A stretch of 64,000 nt of DNA from Panonychus citri (lineage: Eukaryota; Arthropoda; Arachnida; Trombidiformes; Tetranychidae), in NCBI RefSeq assembly GCF_014898815.1, contig NW_026515504.1, forward strand, positions 372,001-436,000, in the 5' to 3' direction. Of the stretch, positions 61,878 through 64,000 are shown in pieces. Both the position numbers and the translations under genes were made by a program. Numbering within the stretch: the stretch's first letter is position 1; every line of letters begins with the position of its first letter. Under the pieces are notes generated by a model. The model ran no database searches, was not told the origin of the DNA, and worked only from the letters and a program-made list of their open reading frames with translations.

Positions 61878-64000
61878 TTCACCCTCGACTTCCTCATTAC
61901 AATGATAATGATGATAAGGGTGATGATAGATTTTCGTTATTCAATTTTATCATGAAACTTTAACCAACTATCAATAATAATGATCACAACATTTTCCAAT
62001 GAGTTATTAATAATACAGTTGAAGATAGTAATCATAATGAGAGAGAAATATTCATTGATTAATATATTATAATATTTCTTACTTGAGCGTTTTCTCATCT
62101 TTATCGTCATCATTAATGAAAATCAATAGTTTTTAAGATGAATTTTTGAGGTTCATTTTTCATTCTAACAAAATAACATGCTTGATATTTTGAAATAATG
62201 CTCATCAGTCATGGTGATGATGAGGTGTTCATGGTATTGGAACGATAAATCAAGAGCTTAATCATGATTCATTGTTGATTTGGAGGAAAAAAAATCAAAA
62301 TCATTTAAATATCAAGTTTAATGATGAGAATTGTAATTCACTTCATTATCGTGTAAATTTTTTTCTTCACACTTTTACCATGAATTATTATTAAAATATT
62401 TTATTGAATCAATTTTGTTCTTGGTGGTTAGATGAGTATTCTGATTATTTGGAAATAAGTTGAGAGATTGTTAAATTCAAAGCAACAATTGAACGATTAA
62501 AATGAACACGATGAGGTTGATAGTGGGTTGGAATGGTTAAGATGGTTAGAACAAAGTAAATTGGGGATAAAGTTCTGATTTTCTGGTTTTATTCAAAATT
62601 TCATGATAAAGAATAGACTGAATATTATTTTCCAGGCGAAAAAAAAAATGGAAAAGAAAAAATTTATTCCAACAAAATAATCAAATCAATATTAATAACC
62701 TTGCATGAGATACGAATGGTAAGATTTTTCCCATATCTGTATTACCCTGGTTTCCATCATTTCTCGAGAACATGATAAACAGAAATGAGAGAAAAAAAAT
62801 TCCATAATAAAAAAATTCGAAAATCAGGAAATTGTATGAAAAGAGAAATGAACTGAGCAAAAAAACCTAGACTTTTAATGATGAGTAAAAAAAAAGACTC
62901 AGAACTTGATGTAGATAATTTTTTCCTTTTTATTCTGTTTCTCCACTGAACTTTTACTGAGCATTCAGAGTTAAATGATGAGCTTTAAATGTAAGTATTT
63001 TTTGCTCTTTCAGTTGCTATCATGGAATCTGAATGAAGTAAAGGAAAATAATAAAGGAAATGACGATAAACATGGTAAATATAATGAAAAAATTCTGATG
63101 GAAATCATTTAATTCAACTCAGACCTTTCGATTCAGAGCTTTTCACTCACTTATTTTACCTGAATTCCAACAGATATTTTTCAATACATTCGGATACATA
63201 TTCAACATTGAACCGAAATGATAATATTCATGATGATAATAAAGGTTAGAAGGTCATATGTTGGATGTAAACATTAATTCAATTATAAGAAAAATGATAA
63301 ACAGTCTTACAGAATCTTCAGTTCATCCTATCATCTTATTCAGTAATCAGAATATTTTCCCTTAAAGGCCTCATAGTTATATACATGTACATATATCTTA
63401 GATATTCCCATGCTATTATCATTATCTTCATCATCATGAGTTATATTGAGGTTTCAGCATGATAAAACCAGGAATGAGTTTCCAGGTAATAAAGTGATAA
63501 CTGTTGTAAGTTATTTATTTAGCTTTTTGTTTTACTTTTTTTTTCTTCACCTTCACCTCCACCCTTATGATTTAATATCCGATAATATAAATTGTAATTA
63601 CTTAGCATTTGATGATGTCTATAATTATGATTACGATGATGATGATGATGATACCTGTTAATATAATATATTAATCATTTGATTAGTCAGAGAAGAAAAT
63701 TCTGATTAGCATTATGAGGAATCAGGGAAAAAAAGAGGAGAAAAATATTAGGTGATATTGGATAATGGAAAAAGAAAACAAAACTGTAATTCTTTTCCAT
63801 GAGATTCATGAACTCATCAATCTGAGTTTCAAGAGAAAGTAAATGTCTAAAGTATATCGCTGAAAGTCACGATAATCTTTTACTAAATTTCCTTTTATTC
63901 AGAACTTTTTCTTGGATGTAGAAAATATTGAGAGAAAACAAAATGTTTCATCTAGAGATTTGAAATTTTCATGATACCAGAATTTTTAAATTACTTTCAG
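60966..64000 (+). other. dpr-like first large intron, open at the window end
   Basis: At least 3,035 bases with no coding sequence recognised, in particular no VSWIR-type continuation. It includes (CT)n at 61,826-61,876. The last bases of the window, TTACTTTCAG, look exactly like a splice acceptor, so the next exon may start at the first base outside the window. Confidence 0.5.
61826..61876. repeat. (CT)n microsatellite, about 50 bp
   Basis: Pure CT tract in the presumed first large intron of the dpr-like gene. Confidence 0.95.

Noticed and set aside
1..64000. tRNA, rRNA or CRISPR features
   Set aside because: No tRNA arm consensus, no rRNA-like block and no spaced identical repeats were recognised.

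Overview
This is a eukaryotic nuclear window, very AT-rich by eye, with long introns full of TCATGATAA-like words and (AG)n/(CT)n microsatellites. It is arthropod-like. The central gene is a shortened Dscam relative of the kind described from Chelicerata, so an acariform mite or other chelicerate is my best guess. The species cannot be read from the sequence.

Layout. (1) 1-700: the left edge holds pieces of a small minus-strand gene whose splicing I could not settle. (2) 2,246-2,995, minus: an intronless forkhead gene of the FoxG/sloppy-paired class with an N-terminal eh1 (Groucho-binding type) motif. (3) 3,785-4,017, minus: an orphan coding exon with good splice sites, not recognised. (4) About 7,005-59,505, minus: one Dscam-like gene of 16 exons that I could assemble by hand. 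The splice phases agree throughout except for one missing base in exon 10. It encodes signal peptide, five Ig domains (equivalents of Dscam Ig5-Ig9), four FNIII domains (equivalents of FN1, FN2, FN5, FN6), one transmembrane helix and a cytoplasmic tail, about 1,187 residues. Classical Ig1-4, FN3, FN4 and Ig10 are absent. (5) 59,950 to the right edge, plus: the 5' part of a dpr-like Ig gene, head to head with the Dscam-like gene. Its second coding exon lies beyond the window.

The largest Dscam intron (15,554-26,228) carries transposon debris: a mariner relic (about 19,754-20,253), an unrecognised GC-richer frameshifted ORF (20,919-21,280) and a MULE-type transposase relic with an in-frame stop (21,277-22,035). 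A direct repeat of about 950 bp (53,849-54,809 and 58,337-59,286) flanks the Ig5-Ig6 exon.

Dscam and dpr proteins are both neuronal immunoglobulin-superfamily recognition molecules. Their adjacent, divergent 5' ends raise the possibility of shared regulation, which is inference. No rRNA, tRNA or CRISPR array was recognised. All family assignments come from motifs and domain order read by eye, without database searches.
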